A stretch of 64,000 bases of DNA from an uncultured Eubacteriales bacterium (GCA_934446365.1 CAKSDZ010000003.1:62001-126000); one strand, 5' to 3'; positions 24,622 through 33,227 are shown, counted from the first letter of the stretch. Numbers and translations: made by a program. Notes: generated by a model not told the origin, from the sequence alone.

Positions 24622-25150
24622 TAACATAACAGAAGAAGACAAAACGCCCGTCGCCGGTTTCAATCGGGACGACGGGGACATGGAATCCGCGGAAAACGGT
24701 GGGGTGGCGATGCCCGCCGCCCCGGACGGGGAAGCGCCGCCTGCCGCCGGTGCGGCTGGGGATTCCGACTTGCAAGAGGAGAACGCCGTACCGGCGGATA
24801 TCTCTTTGGAAAACACGGGACCGGAAAGAGAACTCGACGATGCGCGCATCGCGGAGCTTTTGGCAAATCCGATGTTTATCCGTTTTGCGCGCGGACGCAG
24901 CGGCGGGCTTGAAACGGTCTGCCGCGAATTTGAGGAGATGCTGGCTTTGGGCGGGAAAGTGTCGGCTCCCCGCATGGCGGCGCCGATTGCGGCGAAAATC
25001 GTACCCGCATCCTCCTCCGCTACGCCGGACGTGGCGCTGAACGAACGGCAGCGCGCAATCGCGCGCACCGCCGGCATGTCATACCGGGAATATTATGAGC
25101 TGATTTCCGAGCTTCCCGGTTCCAATCATCAAAATTATAAAGGAGAATAA
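24614..25150 (+). CDS. Putative capsid scaffolding protein
   Basis: A 178-residue acidic protein placed between portal and coat genes, the standard scaffold position. The N-terminal 80 residues are low-complexity, rich in Ala, Pro, Gly, Asp and Glu. The C-terminal half contains helices including ARIAELLANPMFIRFARG and ALNERQRAIARTAGMSYREYYEL; scaffolds often end in a coat-binding helix-turn-helix. It overlaps the portal stop by 8 bp. The assignment is mostly positional. Confidence 0.7.
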   Translation: MNDNITEEDKTPVAGFNRDDGDMESAENGGVAMPAAPDGEAPPAAGAAGDSDLQEENAVPADISLENTGPERELDDARIAELLANPMFIRFARGRSGGLETVCREFEEMLALGGKVSAPRMAAPIAAKIVPASSSATPDVALNERQRAIARTAGMSYREYYELISELPGSNHQNYKGE

Positions 25151-25153
25151 AAA

Positions 25154-26053
25154 ATGAGTAACGATATTTATACTTGGTCAAATGATATGTATCCGCTCGT
25201 CAAAAAGCGTTTTGACGACAGATATGCTTCGAGAATGAATCTCATCGGCAATGTATGCGGCATTGTGAAGCAGAATGAGCTTTCCTATGAGCTGCCGGGG
25301 CTCGGCGGCTACGGCGAGCTTCCGGTGTATTCCGGCGGCACGCTTTCCTATGCGGACGGCAGCAAGAGCTTTCTTGCGACGGTGACGCCGGTGGAACGCG
25401 CGCTTGCCATTCCGGTTTCCTATAAAAGAGCGAAGATCGACATTGTGGGCGAGGCCGACAAAACCGGCGTCCGGCTTGCGGATTCCGCCTATATGACGGT
25501 GCTCGGCGAATTTTACCGCGTGTTTGGAAACGCGCTTACCGCGAAGGGTGCGGACGGCGTCGCATGGGCGTCCGCTTCGCATCCGGTGGATACGACTGCC
25601 GACAGCGATACGTTTTCCAACCTGATTACCACGGAGCTTTCCGTCGCGGCGATCTGCGCGGCACAGGCCACGGCGGCGTCCTTTGTGACGGCGGACGGGC
25701 TTCCGTTTGTGGCGAATTTCGACCTGCTTCTCGTTTCGCCGGAGCTGGAAGGCACGGCAAGAACCATCTGCGGCGAGGATGCGCTTCTCACGCCGGCGGG
25801 CGGTGTCGGCGGCAATCCCTACGGCATGAAATACATGGTGGTCGGCGGAGGCGGCGTCGGCTTCTCGGGCAAAAGATGGGCGCTCGCGGACAGCATGCTG
25901 CTGCCGGAGGTTTTGAAGCTCGTCTATATCACGGAGCCGTCCGTCGTGCTTTCCCCAAGGGAAAATCCGCTTGTCGCGGATTACATTTCCTATGTCGATT
26001 TCGCGTTCGGCTTCGGAGATGCAAGACCGATCATCTTCTCGAATCCCGCCTGA
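25154..26053 (+). CDS. Major capsid (coat) protein, HK97-fold type
   Basis: 299 residues, located three bases after the scaffold gene with AAAGGAG. The N-terminus (WSNDMYPLVKKRFDD), a long beta-rich centre with YKRAKIDIVGEADKT, a Gly-rich GGVGGNPYGMKYMVVGGGGVG loop and the C-terminal FAFGFGDARPIIF are consistent with HK97-fold coat proteins that are not proteolytically processed. No Mu-type protease or separate decoration gene is present. A hairpin immediately follows. Confidence 0.82.
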   Translation: MSNDIYTWSNDMYPLVKKRFDDRYASRMNLIGNVCGIVKQNELSYELPGLGGYGELPVYSGGTLSYADGSKSFLATVTPVERALAIPVSYKRAKIDIVGEADKTGVRLADSAYMTVLGEFYRVFGNALTAKGADGVAWASASHPVDTTADSDTFSNLITTELSVAAICAAQATAASFVTADGLPFVANFDLLLVSPELEGTARTICGEDALLTPAGGVGGNPYGMKYMVVGGGGVGFSGKRWALADSMLLPEVLKLVYITEPSVVLSPRENPLVADYISYVDFAFGFGDARPIIFSNPA

Positions 26054-26072
26054 ACGAATGAAAAATCGGAAA

Positions 26073-26098
26073 TCCGGAGGAGCGGCCGCTCCTCCGGA
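26073..26098 (+). other. 26-bp perfect palindrome after coat gene
   Basis: Each arm reads TCCGGAGGAGCGG with no spacer between the arms, so the RNA can form a very stable hairpin 20 bp after the coat stop codon and before the next ribosome site. No T run follows, so it is more likely an RNA-processing or stability element that raises coat mRNA relative to downstream genes than a full terminator. Confidence 0.7.
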
Positions 26099-26112
26099 GA
26101 AAGGAGAACTTT

Positions 26113-26706
26113 ATGACTTACGGAATGCTGCGTGACCGTATTTTATCGCTTTTGGATATCGGCACGGAGGAGCTGGCGTCTGAGGGAAGCCTGCTTTCGG
26201 CGGCGGACGGCCTGCTGCCGCAGACTGTGGACGCCACAGCGCGAAAGGCAGCTTTGCTTTTGAAATGTATCGTCAAAACGGCAGTGCTTCATTTTGAGTA
26301 TGGCGAAAGTGATGCCGTGGCGGTGCTGCCGTCCGATTTTATCTCCGCGAAGCAGCTTCGCTGCGGCCGGAAAACCTATGGAAGCGAGAGCTTCGAGGCG
26401 GTGGGCGGGAGGCTTTGGTTTTTTGCCGCAGGAGCGGGAACATATGAGCTTGTGTATTTTGCCTATCCTGCGCGGATAGACGGGAGCATCGACGGCGACA
26501 AGGAGCTGGAATTTGACGATTACGCGGCGGATATCGTCGCATACGGCGCCGCGGCGGAGCTTTCTCATAGTCTTTATCCCGGCGATATGAAACGGTTTAT
26601 GCGCCTTGCCACGGAATTTGACGAAAGAGCCGCGAACGCCGCTCCGCGTTCCGGCGACAGCGCCGTCCGCAATGCCGTTTTCGGCAGAAAGCGGGGTGTT
26701 CTATGA
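26113..26706 (+). CDS. Head-completion / tail adaptor protein, P22 gp4-like by position
   Basis: 197 residues, helical at the N-terminus (MLRDRILSLLDIG), with a beta segment YGESDAVAVLPSDFISAKQLRCG and a helical C-terminus ending VFGRKRGVL. Head adaptors that attach below the portal have this size and location. The gene overlaps the next by 4 bp (ATGA), so they are translationally coupled. I assign it by order and general features only. Confidence 0.65.
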   Translation: MTYGMLRDRILSLLDIGTEELASEGSLLSAADGLLPQTVDATARKAALLLKCIVKTAVLHFEYGESDAVAVLPSDFISAKQLRCGRKTYGSESFEAVGGRLWFFAAGAGTYELVYFAYPARIDGSIDGDKELEFDDYAADIVAYGAAAELSHSLYPGDMKRFMRLATEFDERAANAAPRSGDSAVRNAVFGRKRGVL

Positions 26707-28526
26707 GCCTGCTTCGAGTGAGAGGGAAAACGGGAACGGCGGAGGCTTATGACGAATTTGCACGGTATGACGAAGCATACCATGAATATGCGATGAAGGA
26801 TTTTTCGGGTGGTGTCATGACGGGAGAGCTTCATTCCCGTGCGGATACCGTTTCGCAGGCGGTGAATGTGCGCACGGATAGCAGCGGCGCTTTGGTTGCG
26901 ATGTCCGTGCCGGTCACGGCCTTTGACGGGACGGTGGGCGCGGGGGAGATCGTATTCTCCTGCTATGACGACGGCATTTTGCTTTTCCGAAAGGGAAATA
27001 CGCTGTATGCGGTAAAGGACGGCGCGCTCTCCGTGGTCGGCACCGCGGGCATGCTCCAATCGGAAAAAAGCGCCGTTTATACGGCGGACGGCCTATTCTG
27101 CATCATTGACGGCGACAGCATTTATATGGTTGACAGAGATCTCACCGTTTCCACGCCGGAGCCATATATTCCGACCTGTTATACGGATGTTTCCGCGGAC
27201 GGCGCTGTCAAAACGGAGAGCGAAAAGCCGAACCTGTTCTGCCGATACATCGATATCATCTTGGCAGCGGAATCGTCTCCCACACGGAAGATTCCGCCGG
27301 ATATCGCCGTCGATGACACCTATATTCGGATATGGGATCTGACAAACGGCTCGGAGCTCGGCGATCCCGATTTCAACTTCGACGGGGAAACCATTCAATT
27401 TTTCGGGCTGTATTCTCGGAAATTCCGCGTTCGGCTGAAGCTTGCCGATTCCGGCACCTCCTCACAGCTGTCCTATACTTCCCTTGAAGCGCTGCGTGAG
27501 CTTGTTTCCTGCCCGGAAAAGGTGCTTCCGATATCGCTGCCGTCGTCGAGACTTGCCTATCTTTCTTTCGGCGGTGAAAACGGAAGATGGATCACGGCCC
27601 TGAAAATGGAGGGCATATCGGATTTCTTATATCTTTCGGATGATAATATTATAAGGAAAGAATATCCGGAGAGGATCGCTTCGATCGTCGAGTATTCCGA
27701 TGGATATTTTGTGTTTTCCGCCGGTGCCGTTAAAAAGCTGTTTATCACGGAGGATGAAAACGGCGTTCCGGTGTTTGAAATCAAGAGCTTCAAGAACGAT
27801 TTCGGCTCGGATATGCCAGGCAGCATATGCGGCTTCGACGATAAAATTCTGTTTGCAAATTCGCGCGGCGGCGTGTATTATATCAACAAATTCGGCATTT
27901 CGGAAAAGGACGTGAGCCGGCATATTTCCCGCAATATCGAGCAGGGAGAAAACGGATTTTTTTCTCATACCGAGGCGGAATATGCGGCGGCCTGTGCGGT
28001 TTGTGCGTTCGGGCGGTATATGCTGACGGTGGGCGATATGACCTATATTTGGGATTATACCGCAAGGCTGCCGTCCGGCACGCAAAGCAGGGAGGATGAA
28101 GATAAAATGATATGGACGATGTGCGACGCCGTTTGCCCGTCGGCGTATCTGTCGGAGCTATCCAAAAAGTTGTATTATACGGATAGGACGACCGGAGCGC
28201 TCCGCTGTTTTTCCTCGGACGATTCCGAATCGGACCCCATAGCGATCCGTGTCGAAACGGCCGCCTGCGATTTCGGCGAGAGCGCGGAAAAAGTCCTTAT
28301 TGGCTTGTCGGTGCGATATCGGGCGGCGGAAAATGTGACGCTTCGTCTTTTGTTCGACGGAGAATTTTCTCCGTGCGAATATGTCCTGCCGCCGCAGCCG
28401 CGGTTTGGTACGGTGAATTTGAAAATCCATTCGGTGCGGCTTGTAAAATGTGCGGCTATGCTGGAATGCTCCCGTTCTTTTTCGCTGGAAAGCGTTCATT
28501 TTCGCTATCTTTCGGCGAAATCTTAA
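26703..28526 (+). CDS. Tail hub / stabilisation protein, P22 gp10-like beta-propeller
   Basis: 607 residues with many short beta strands and blade-like repeats such as YTADGLFCIIDGDSIYMVD, VEYSDGYFVFSAGAVKKL, ICGFDDKILFANSRGGVYYI and VCAFGRYMLTVGDMTYIWD, which suggest a beta-propeller. In P22 the tail hub gp10 is a propeller that plugs the portal-adaptor channel and carries the spikes, and the order portal-scaffold-coat-gp4-gp10 is reproduced here. No tail spike, needle or lysin gene follows; a terminator closes the cassette directly after the stop codon. Confidence 0.68.
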   Translation: MSLLRVRGKTGTAEAYDEFARYDEAYHEYAMKDFSGGVMTGELHSRADTVSQAVNVRTDSSGALVAMSVPVTAFDGTVGAGEIVFSCYDDGILLFRKGNTLYAVKDGALSVVGTAGMLQSEKSAVYTADGLFCIIDGDSIYMVDRDLTVSTPEPYIPTCYTDVSADGAVKTESEKPNLFCRYIDIILAAESSPTRKIPPDIAVDDTYIRIWDLTNGSELGDPDFNFDGETIQFFGLYSRKFRVRLKLADSGTSSQLSYTSLEALRELVSCPEKVLPISLPSSRLAYLSFGGENGRWITALKMEGISDFLYLSDDNIIRKEYPERIASIVEYSDGYFVFSAGAVKKLFITEDENGVPVFEIKSFKNDFGSDMPGSICGFDDKILFANSRGGVYYINKFGISEKDVSRHISRNIEQGENGFFSHTEAEYAAACAVCAFGRYMLTVGDMTYIWDYTARLPSGTQSREDEDKMIWTMCDAVCPSAYLSELSKKLYYTDRTTGALRCFSSDDSESDPIAIRVETAACDFGESAEKVLIGLSVRYRAAENVTLRLLFDGEFSPCEYVLPPQPRFGTVNLKIHSVRLVKCAAMLECSRSFSLESVHFRYLSAKS

Positions 28527-28565
28527 AAAAACAGCCGGAAAAATTGATTTCCGGCTGTTTTTTTC
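28525..28565 (+). terminator. Terminator closing the phage-like cassette
   Basis: A stem ACAGCCGGAA / TTCCGGCTGT flanked by A7 and T7 overlaps the last stop codon, so it should work on both strands. Confidence 0.9.
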
Positions 28566-28585
28566 CGTTATTTATGGTATAATTA

Positions 28586-29050
28586 CCCCACAAATGCGGA
28601 GCATTTGTGTTAAAGGAAATAGAAACATGGCAGAAAGCCTAAAAGGGTATAGATCGCTTGGACGAAAGACACCCCACAAATGCGGAGCATTTGTGCCCAT
28701 GGAAATAGAAACATGGCAGGAAGCTTAAAAGGGTATAGATCGCTTGGACGAAAGCTACCCCACAAATGCGGAGCATTTGTGTTAAGGGTAACAGAAACAT
28801 GGCAGAAAGCTTAAAAAGGTATAGATCGTTTGGATAAAAGACACCCCACAAATGCGGAGCATTTGTGTCCATGGAAACAGAAACATGGCAGAAAGCTCAA
28901 AAGGGTATAGATCGCTTGGATGAAAAACACCCCACAAATGCGGAGCATTTGTGTCTATGGAAACAGAAACATGGCAGAAAGTCCAAAAGGGTATAGATCG
29001 CTTGGATAAAAGACACCCCACAAATGCGGAGCATTTGTGTCCATGGAAAC
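28586..29050. repeat. Tandem array of six 86-bp repeats, each with a hairpin
   Basis: Units begin at 28586, 28672, 28758, 28844, 28930 and 29016, exactly 86 bp apart; the last is cut short near 29050. Each starts with CCCCACAAATGC-GGA-GCATTTGTG, whose arms ACAAATGC and GCATTTGT form a hairpin identical in all six. The remainder (GAAACATGGCAGAAAG, GGGTATAGATCG, TTGGA) varies at 1-5 positions per unit. Since 86 is not a multiple of three, the frames on both strands shift from unit to unit, and coding is unlikely. A TATAAT lies just before the first unit. Confidence 0.95.
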
Positions 29051-29226
29051 GAAAAACCGGGAATGTTAAAGTATAGAATCATGCGGATATATCCAATATA
29101 AATAAGATCGAGAATTTTTCTCGCCGGCGGCCTCGTTGAAATTTGGATTTTTGCCAATCGGAAAGCATCGGCATTGGGCGCGATTCCAAACGGAAAAATA
29201 TAAATAAAAAATTTTTTTGTAAAAAA

Positions 29227-29255
29227 TGTGACCTGCGCAGGGTCTTATGCGTTTT
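29227..29255 (+). promoter_or_regulatory. Possible ECF-type autoregulatory promoter
   Basis: TGTGACC and CGTTTT are 16 bp apart, starting about 50 bp upstream of the sigma gene. The pair resembles ECF promoters (a -35 with an ACC core and a CGT-containing -10) rather than a sigma-A promoter, hinting at self-activation. Confidence 0.45.
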
Positions 29256-29275
29256 ACATACAGGAGGGACAAAAA

Positions 29276-29773
29276 GTGCTCTTATCTTTGGACAGCAAAA
29301 CGGCGCTTGAAAAAGCTTATGACCGATATGCCGACATGCTGTATCGTCTCGCGCTCTCCCATTTGGGCAGGCGAGAGGATGCAGAGGATGCGGTTCAGGA
29401 CGTCTTTACAAAATATGTCGGCACATCTCCTCGGTTTTCCGACGACGAGCACGAGCGCGCATGGCTCGTTCGGGTTACGGTGAATCGGTGTCACGATATG
29501 CAAAGACGCGGAAAGCTGCGCTGTCATGATTCGCTCGATGATATATCCGAGCTTCCGCTTGCGGCGGACGAAAGTGAAAACGGCGTATTGCAAACGGTGT
29601 TTACGCTTCCGGAAAAATACAAGACGGCGATTGTGCTTCATTATTTGGAGGGCTTTTCCGTCGAGGAAATATCATCGATGATGGGATTATCGGGTTCCGC
29701 CGTTAAGATGCGTCTGTCCCGCGGCAGAGAGCTGCTGAAAAATCTGCTCGATAAGGAGGAAATTTATGTTTGA
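29276..29773 (+). CDS. ECF-type RNA polymerase sigma factor
   Basis: The GTG start has CAGGAGGG nine bases upstream; the longer frame to 29228 lacks a ribosome site. The 165-residue protein has sigma region 2 (YDRYADMLYRLALSHLGRREDAEDAVQDVFTKY split over residues 15-47, with AWLVRVTVNRCHDMQRR as region 2.4) and region 4 (LPEKYKTAIVLHYLEGFSVEEISSMMGLS then SAVKMRLSRGRELLKNLL). No region 3 is present. It overlaps an anti-sigma-like membrane protein gene by 8 bp, the normal ECF pair arrangement, and probably directs its own operon including two lipoprotein genes. Confidence 0.92.
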   Translation: MLLSLDSKTALEKAYDRYADMLYRLALSHLGRREDAEDAVQDVFTKYVGTSPRFSDDEHERAWLVRVTVNRCHDMQRRGKLRCHDSLDDISELPLAADESENGVLQTVFTLPEKYKTAIVLHYLEGFSVEEISSMMGLSGSAVKMRLSRGRELLKNLLDKEEIYV

Positions 29774-30359
29774 CAAAAAAACCGTCGACGCCTATAAGCA
29801 AATCACGGCGCCGGATGAACTGAAAGAAAAGGTTATGGCGGCATGTCTTGTCGATAAGGCTCCCGAGAAAAGAAATTTCTTCGGAACTATGAGAATGTAT
29901 GCGACACTCGCCGCGTGTTTTGTCCTTGTCATCGTTTTCTCTGTTTTTGCCGTCGGGAATTTCGGCGATCTTTCGGTTTCTGTCTATGGAAAGACGCTTA
30001 CATCCGAATCTGTAATATTGTCCGATTCGGAAACCGAGCCTATTGCGTATTCCGCCGAGCCGAGGACTGTCCGCCGGACGAGTATTCCGGTGGAGCTCGA
30101 AGTCAGCGGTGAAACGGAGATATCCGTTTCCGATGGAATGATGAAGGTATGCGACGCCGAAACGGAGGAGGAGCTGTATTCCGGTACCGAATTTACGGCT
30201 GAAGAAGACGTGCTTATTTATTGGACGGTGGATGCCGACGAAACGGCAACACACTTTGAAATGGTGATAAGCGGACGGAAAAAAAGCTATGTGCTTCTGC
30301 TGGATTTCGATGAGAATACAAAGCAATGGGCAATATGCAGAGAAAAGCGAAAGAACTGA
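29766..30359 (+). CDS. Putative membrane anti-sigma factor
   Basis: 197 residues: a cytosolic N-terminus of about 45 residues (YKQITAPDELKEKVMAAC, typical of clostridial anti-sigma proteins), one membrane span near residues 50-68 (LAACFVLVIVFSVFAVG), and an extracellular beta-rich part of about 125 residues that may sense an envelope signal. No HxxxCxxC zinc motif is present. Translational coupling to the sigma gene supports the role. Confidence 0.8.
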   Translation: MFDKKTVDAYKQITAPDELKEKVMAACLVDKAPEKRNFFGTMRMYATLAACFVLVIVFSVFAVGNFGDLSVSVYGKTLTSESVILSDSETEPIAYSAEPRTVRRTSIPVELEVSGETEISVSDGMMKVCDAETEEELYSGTEFTAEEDVLIYWTVDADETATHFEMVISGRKKSYVLLLDFDENTKQWAICREKRKN

Positions 30360-30377
30360 TTTTGGAGGTCTGTTTAC

Positions 30378-31013
30378 ATGAAAAAACTGTTGGCTTTGAT
30401 GCTGGCTGCCGTCATGATTTTGGCGATTGTGTCCTGCGGCAAAAACAGTGAGGAGGATACGACGAAAGCCAGCGATACGACAAAACCGGAGACGACCGGT
30501 TCGGAGCAAACGACATCGCCCGAGGAGGCGACCGATCCGGAGGAGACCACGGCGCCGGAGGAAACGACGGGAGAACCGGAGATTCCGGAAAAGCCCGACG
30601 CGACGCTTTCCGAGCTTATCGATAAGATTTATGAGATCCATCCTGTCGATGTTTTTGTCATGACAACGGAATGTGACCTTGGCGATGCGGATTATATGAA
30701 GTATGCGATCGGACTTGAAAGCGTGGATAAGGCTTCGGAGGCCTGTACTTCCGGTCCGATGATATCGGCTCAGGCTTATGAGCTGGCGCTTGTCCGCGTA
30801 AAGGATGCGGCGGATGCCGAGGCAGTTGCAAGGGAAATGCTCGAGGGCGCCGACCCCGGCAAGTGGATCTGTGTGAGAGCGGAATCCGTGCAGGTCGCAG
30901 TTTCCGGCGACTTGATTCTGATGGTGATGTCCTCGAAGGAGGAAGCGGCCGGCTTGGTTGACGCATTCAAGACCGTTTGCGGCGGCGAGCTCGATTTTGT
31001 TCTGGAAAAATAA
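30378..31013 (+). CDS. Lipoprotein with Thr/Pro/Glu linker (DUF4358-like)
   Basis: The 211-residue protein has a type II signal peptide with lipobox AIVSC (Cys near residue 20). It then has a linker of about 40 residues rich in repeated PEETT units, and a globular C-terminal domain with YELALVRVKDAADAEAVAREML that resembles DUF4358 proteins. It would be anchored on the outer face of the membrane. It lies 18 bp after the anti-sigma gene with GGAGG and is likely part of the ECF regulon. The following gene has the same architecture. Confidence 0.8.
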   Translation: MKKLLALMLAAVMILAIVSCGKNSEEDTTKASDTTKPETTGSEQTTSPEEATDPEETTAPEETTGEPEIPEKPDATLSELIDKIYEIHPVDVFVMTTECDLGDADYMKYAIGLESVDKASEACTSGPMISAQAYELALVRVKDAADAEAVAREMLEGADPGKWICVRAESVQVAVSGDLILMVMSSKEEAAGLVDAFKTVCGGELDFVLEK

Positions 31014-31057
31014 TATACACCAAAAAACGATTTAAAAATTTAAAGGAGATTTTGAAC

Positions 31058-31735
31058 ATGAAAAAATTACTTGCCTTTATTCTTGCAGCAGCGATGATTT
31101 TTGCCTTTGCCTCTTGCGGCAAGGACGACCCTGAGGATACGACCGGAAAGGACCCTTCTCAGACCACCGCGGATACGAAAGCTCCGGAGGATACAACCGC
31201 TCCGGAAGATACGACAAGTCCGGAGGATACAACCGGCGGTAAGGAGCCGGAGGTGCCGGAAGCTTCCGGTGCCCTTGACGTGCTGAATAAAATTTGGGAT
31301 TCGTTTGATGATGAAGAAAAATTCGCAGTCATAGGCGGAATGGATTCCGAAGACAATATTGTCGACGGCGCTCCGGGCAGTTTCAGCGTCGAAAACGCAG
31401 AGCTGCTCGATTCCACGCTTGGCTTTCCGCAGGCATCCGCCTCTCAAATAGAGAGTGCCGCGTCCCTTATCTTTATGATGAACGCCAATTCCTTTACGGC
31501 AGGCGCTTATCAGGTCAAAAATTCTTCCGATATCGAAACGCTTGCCTCTGCTATCAAAGACAATATCATGAACAGACAGTGGATGTGCGGCTTCCCGGAT
31601 AAGCTGATCGTCATCAGCGCCGGTGATTCTATTGTTTCCGCTTTCGGAAACGAAGATTTTATCGAGCTTTTCAAAACCAAGACGCTTGCAGCGCTCGACG
31701 GTGCCAAGCTTCTCTATGAGGAACCGATTCTCTGA
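31058..31735 (+). CDS. Lipoprotein, paralogous architecture to upstream gene
   Basis: Starts at the ATG following AAAGGAG, giving 225 residues. The signal peptide (KKLLAFILAAAMIFAFASC, lipidated Cys at 20) and the Thr/Pro/Asp/Glu-rich linker with PEDTT repeats mirror the previous protein, which suggests an old duplication. The C-terminal domain (DVLNKIWDSF ... AYQVKNSSDIETLASAIKDNI) appears to share the DUF4358-like plan with weaker similarity. A hairpin ends the operon. Confidence 0.78.
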   Translation: MKKLLAFILAAAMIFAFASCGKDDPEDTTGKDPSQTTADTKAPEDTTAPEDTTSPEDTTGGKEPEVPEASGALDVLNKIWDSFDDEEKFAVIGGMDSEDNIVDGAPGSFSVENAELLDSTLGFPQASASQIESAASLIFMMNANSFTAGAYQVKNSSDIETLASAIKDNIMNRQWMCGFPDKLIVISAGDSIVSAFGNEDFIELFKTKTLAALDGAKLLYEEPIL

Positions 31736-31753
31736 GCATAGCGACAGATTTCA

Positions 31754-31785
31754 TCAGCGGGAGAGATAAAAGCTTCTCCCGCTGA
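31754..31785 (+). terminator. Terminator of the ECF operon
   Basis: TCAGCGGGAGA pairs with TCTCCCGCTGA around a short loop. The tail is AATAAAAA rather than T-rich, so strength on the plus strand is uncertain. Confidence 0.5.
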
Positions 31786-31811
31786 AATAAAAATACACAC
31801 GGGTAAAAAAC

Positions 31812-33212
31812 ATGTTATTTTCCAGTATTCCGTTTCTTTACTATTTTCTGCCGTGCGTACTGATTCTGTATTTTGTAGTGCCCAAATGCCTGAAAAACAC
31901 GGTGCTGCTTTTGTCCAGCCTTGTTTTTTACGCTTGGGGCGAACCGAAATATGTGCTGCTCATGGCGGTATCCATTACGCTTGGCTATGTATTCGGGCTT
32001 CTGATTGAGATATGGCGGGGAACAAAGCTGTCGAAGCTGTTTCTCATTCTCTCGATTGTGACGAGCCTCGGACTGCTCGGATATTTCAAATATGCGGATT
32101 TCTTTATTGCCAATTTCAATGCGGCGACAGGGCTTTCCGTCCCGCTTCTCAAAATTGCGCTGCCGATCGGCATCAGCTTCTATACGTTCCAGATTCTCAG
32201 TTATACCGTAGACGTTTACAGAGGCGAGGTCAAGGCGCAGAGAAATTATATCAGTCTTGCCGTTTATGTGGCGCTGTTCCCGCAACTTATTGCGGGTCCT
32301 ATTGTCCGCTATTCCGATATCGCGGCGCAGCTGGAATCGAGAACACACAGCTTTTCCAATGTTGCCCTCGGCACACGCCGGTTTATTCTCGGTCTTGCCA
32401 AGAAGGTTCTGATTGCAAATGCGCTTGGTGAGCTTTGCGATATCTTTAAGGAATCAAACGACAAATCCGTTCTTTTCTTTTGGCTTTACGCGATTGCGTT
32501 TACGCTGCACATTTATTTCGACTTCTCGGGTTACAGCGATATGGCGATCGGACTCGGCAAAATCTTCGGCTTTGATTTCCTCGAAAACTTCGATTACCCT
32601 TACATTTCGGGGAGCATTACGGAATTTTGGCGCCGCTGGCATATGTCGCTTGGCTCGTGGTTCCGGGATTATGTGTATATTCCGCTCGGCGGCAACCGTG
32701 TATCCAAAGCCCGCTGGTTTCTCAACATATTCATCGTCTGGATGCTGACGGGCTTTTGGCACGGCGCCGCATGGAACTTCATCGTATGGGGACTTTTCTT
32801 TGCGATTCTGCTGATTATCGAGAAGCTGTGGCTCTTGAAGCCCCTGAAAAAATCGAAGGTGTTAAGTCACATTTATGTGATGTTCTTCGTCATCATCAGC
32901 TTTGTTATTTTCAATGCGGCGGATATGAAGGAAGCATTTTCCTATATCGGAGGTATGTTCGGAGCCGGCGGCATCCCGTTTATCTCGGAGGAATGGCTCT
33001 ATTATCTGCGCAGCTACGGCGTCGTGCTCATTGTGGCGATCATCGGTGCGACACCGCTTGTGAAGAAGCTCGTTCTTTCCGTCAAAAAGAAATCGACGGG
33101 CGAAAAAATCATGAACATTGCGGAGCCTATCATGCTTGTGGCGCTTTTGCTTGTGATCACCGCTTATTTGGTGGATGGCTCCTTCAATCCGTTCCTCTAT
33201 TTCAGATTCTAA
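31812..33212 (+). CDS. MBOAT-family membrane O-acyltransferase (AlgI-like)
   Basis: A 466-residue protein with about 10-12 membrane spans. MBOAT hallmarks are FWRRWHMSLGSWFRDYVYIPLGG near residues 270-295 and the catalytic His in GFWHGAAWNFIVWG near 316. Early motifs ILYFVVPKC and SFYTFQILSYTVDVYRG also fit the AlgI/DltB-type subgroup. It moves acyl groups (usually acetyl) across the membrane for modification of a surface polysaccharide. The DHHW protein encoded 15 bp downstream is the expected extracellular partner. The ribosome site is weak. Confidence 0.93.
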   Translation: MLFSSIPFLYYFLPCVLILYFVVPKCLKNTVLLLSSLVFYAWGEPKYVLLMAVSITLGYVFGLLIEIWRGTKLSKLFLILSIVTSLGLLGYFKYADFFIANFNAATGLSVPLLKIALPIGISFYTFQILSYTVDVYRGEVKAQRNYISLAVYVALFPQLIAGPIVRYSDIAAQLESRTHSFSNVALGTRRFILGLAKKVLIANALGELCDIFKESNDKSVLFFWLYAIAFTLHIYFDFSGYSDMAIGLGKIFGFDFLENFDYPYISGSITEFWRRWHMSLGSWFRDYVYIPLGGNRVSKARWFLNIFIVWMLTGFWHGAAWNFIVWGLFFAILLIIEKLWLLKPLKKSKVLSHIYVMFFVIISFVIFNAADMKEAFSYIGGMFGAGGIPFISEEWLYYLRSYGVVLIVAIIGATPLVKKLVLSVKKKSTGEKIMNIAEPIMLVALLLVITAYLVDGSFNPFLYFRF

Positions 33213-33227
33213 GGAGGTGACGCTTTT

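Noticed and set aside
20935..28526. Ordinary complete prophage
   Set aside because: No integrase, repressor, replication, holin/endolysin or tail-fibre gene and no att-like repeats at the edges of the block.
28586..29050. CRISPR array
   Set aside because: Whole 86-bp units are alike; there are no unique spacers of constant size and no cas genes.
28586..29157. Overlapping minus-strand frames in the 86-bp array
   Set aside because: The period is not a multiple of three, so frames shift each unit; repeated peptide fragments come from the DNA repeat, not from selection on protein.
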